This document shows positions 63,980 through 64,000 of a DNA stretch of 64,000 bases, piece after piece. The stretch's first letter is position 1. The number at the start of each line of letters is the position of its first letter. The notes beneath the pieces are model-generated. The model was given only the letters and a program-made list of their open reading frames with translations, did no database searches and had not been told where the DNA came from. This stretch comes from Streptomyces griseocarneus (GTDB lineage: Bacteria > Actinomycetota > Actinomycetes > Streptomycetales > Streptomycetaceae): contig NZ_BNBL01000010.1 in the NCBI RefSeq assembly GCF_014655595.1, positions 240,756 through 304,755 of the forward strand, read 5' to 3'. The translations under genes and the position numbers were made by a program.

Positions 63980-64000
63980 CGGGCCCCTTTCCGGGGCCCG
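63980..64000 (+). terminator. Hairpin at the window edge
   Basis: CGGGCCCC (63980-63987) pairs with GGGGCCCG (63993-64000) around a five-base loop, 22 bases after the small protein gene. The right arm ends at the window edge, so the true stem may be longer. Confidence 0.6.

Overview
The window is high-GC actinobacterial chromosome. Third positions are strongly G/C, GTG and TTG starts are common, and the gene set is typical of Streptomyces: glnA2-glnE, a malEFG-aglA-malR cluster, monomeric icd, glnA I with a GlnR box, lipB-lipA, sucB-lpdA-pepA and late cobalamin genes. Nothing in it looks like a phage, plasmid or IS element. No rRNA, tRNA or CRISPR array was recognised. Most of it reads as core chromosome, with some small accessory modules.

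Layout. 0-10.6 kb: the end of an EEP-family protein, an MFS pump, a DUF2277 protein, nadE, a DUF4234 membrane protein, a putative copper module (Tat lipoprotein multicopper oxidase plus His-rich DUF6153 protein behind a CsoR-like palindrome), a GadC-like permease, an alpha/beta hydrolase, an unknown protein and a secreted HNH nuclease-like lipoprotein. 10.8-16.2 kb: glnA2, glnE and a PAP2/AUR1-like membrane enzyme. 16.3-26.5 kb: maltodextrin use. A malE-malF-malG-aglA-malR unit faces an alpha-amylase and a pullulanase across an intergenic region full of TTGC/GCAA half-sites; the enzymes cut starch outside the cell, MalEFG imports the products and AglA hydrolyses them inside. The pullulanase has a TTA codon at codon 4, so it may depend on the bldA tRNA. 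26.4-33.1 kb: a TetR regulator, a sigma-like/transmembrane/extracytoplasmic fusion protein, a tyrosine phosphatase, a rhomboid-like protein overlapping a DUF985 cupin, an orphan winged-helix regulator preceded by a short Cys-Cys leader-like ORF, and a sphingomyelinase-like secreted enzyme.

33.4-36.2 kb: a divergent efflux module (cupin, 14-TM MFS pump, ArsR-type regulator) around a perfect 26-bp palindrome. 36.3-44.0 kb: icd, GlnR-controlled glnA, an RDD protein, a DUF4191 protein, a small hypothetical protein, lipA and lipB. 44.3-50.9 kb: an NsdA-like regulator, an FAD oxidoreductase, a TIGR01777 epimerase, a DUF4240 protein, an SDR and a WYL regulator. 51.1-57.0 kb: a GntR/FCD regulator, sucB (E2), lpdA (E3) and pepA. 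A promoter-like palindrome between the WYL and GntR genes has no obvious own gene. 57.1-64.0 kb: cobS, membrane proteins including an MprF-like DUF2156 protein, cobT, a MBL-CobU fusion, and a small acidic protein followed by a terminator cut by the window edge.

The common theme is central nitrogen and carbon metabolism: two glutamine synthetase homologues with their adenylyltransferase, lipoate synthesis with a lipoylated E2, isocitrate dehydrogenase, and starch use. The best leads for new biology are the Cys-Cys leader ORF beside the orphan winged-helix gene, the sigma-like fusion protein, and the promoter-like palindrome beside gntR. No clearly new defence or biosynthetic system was found.
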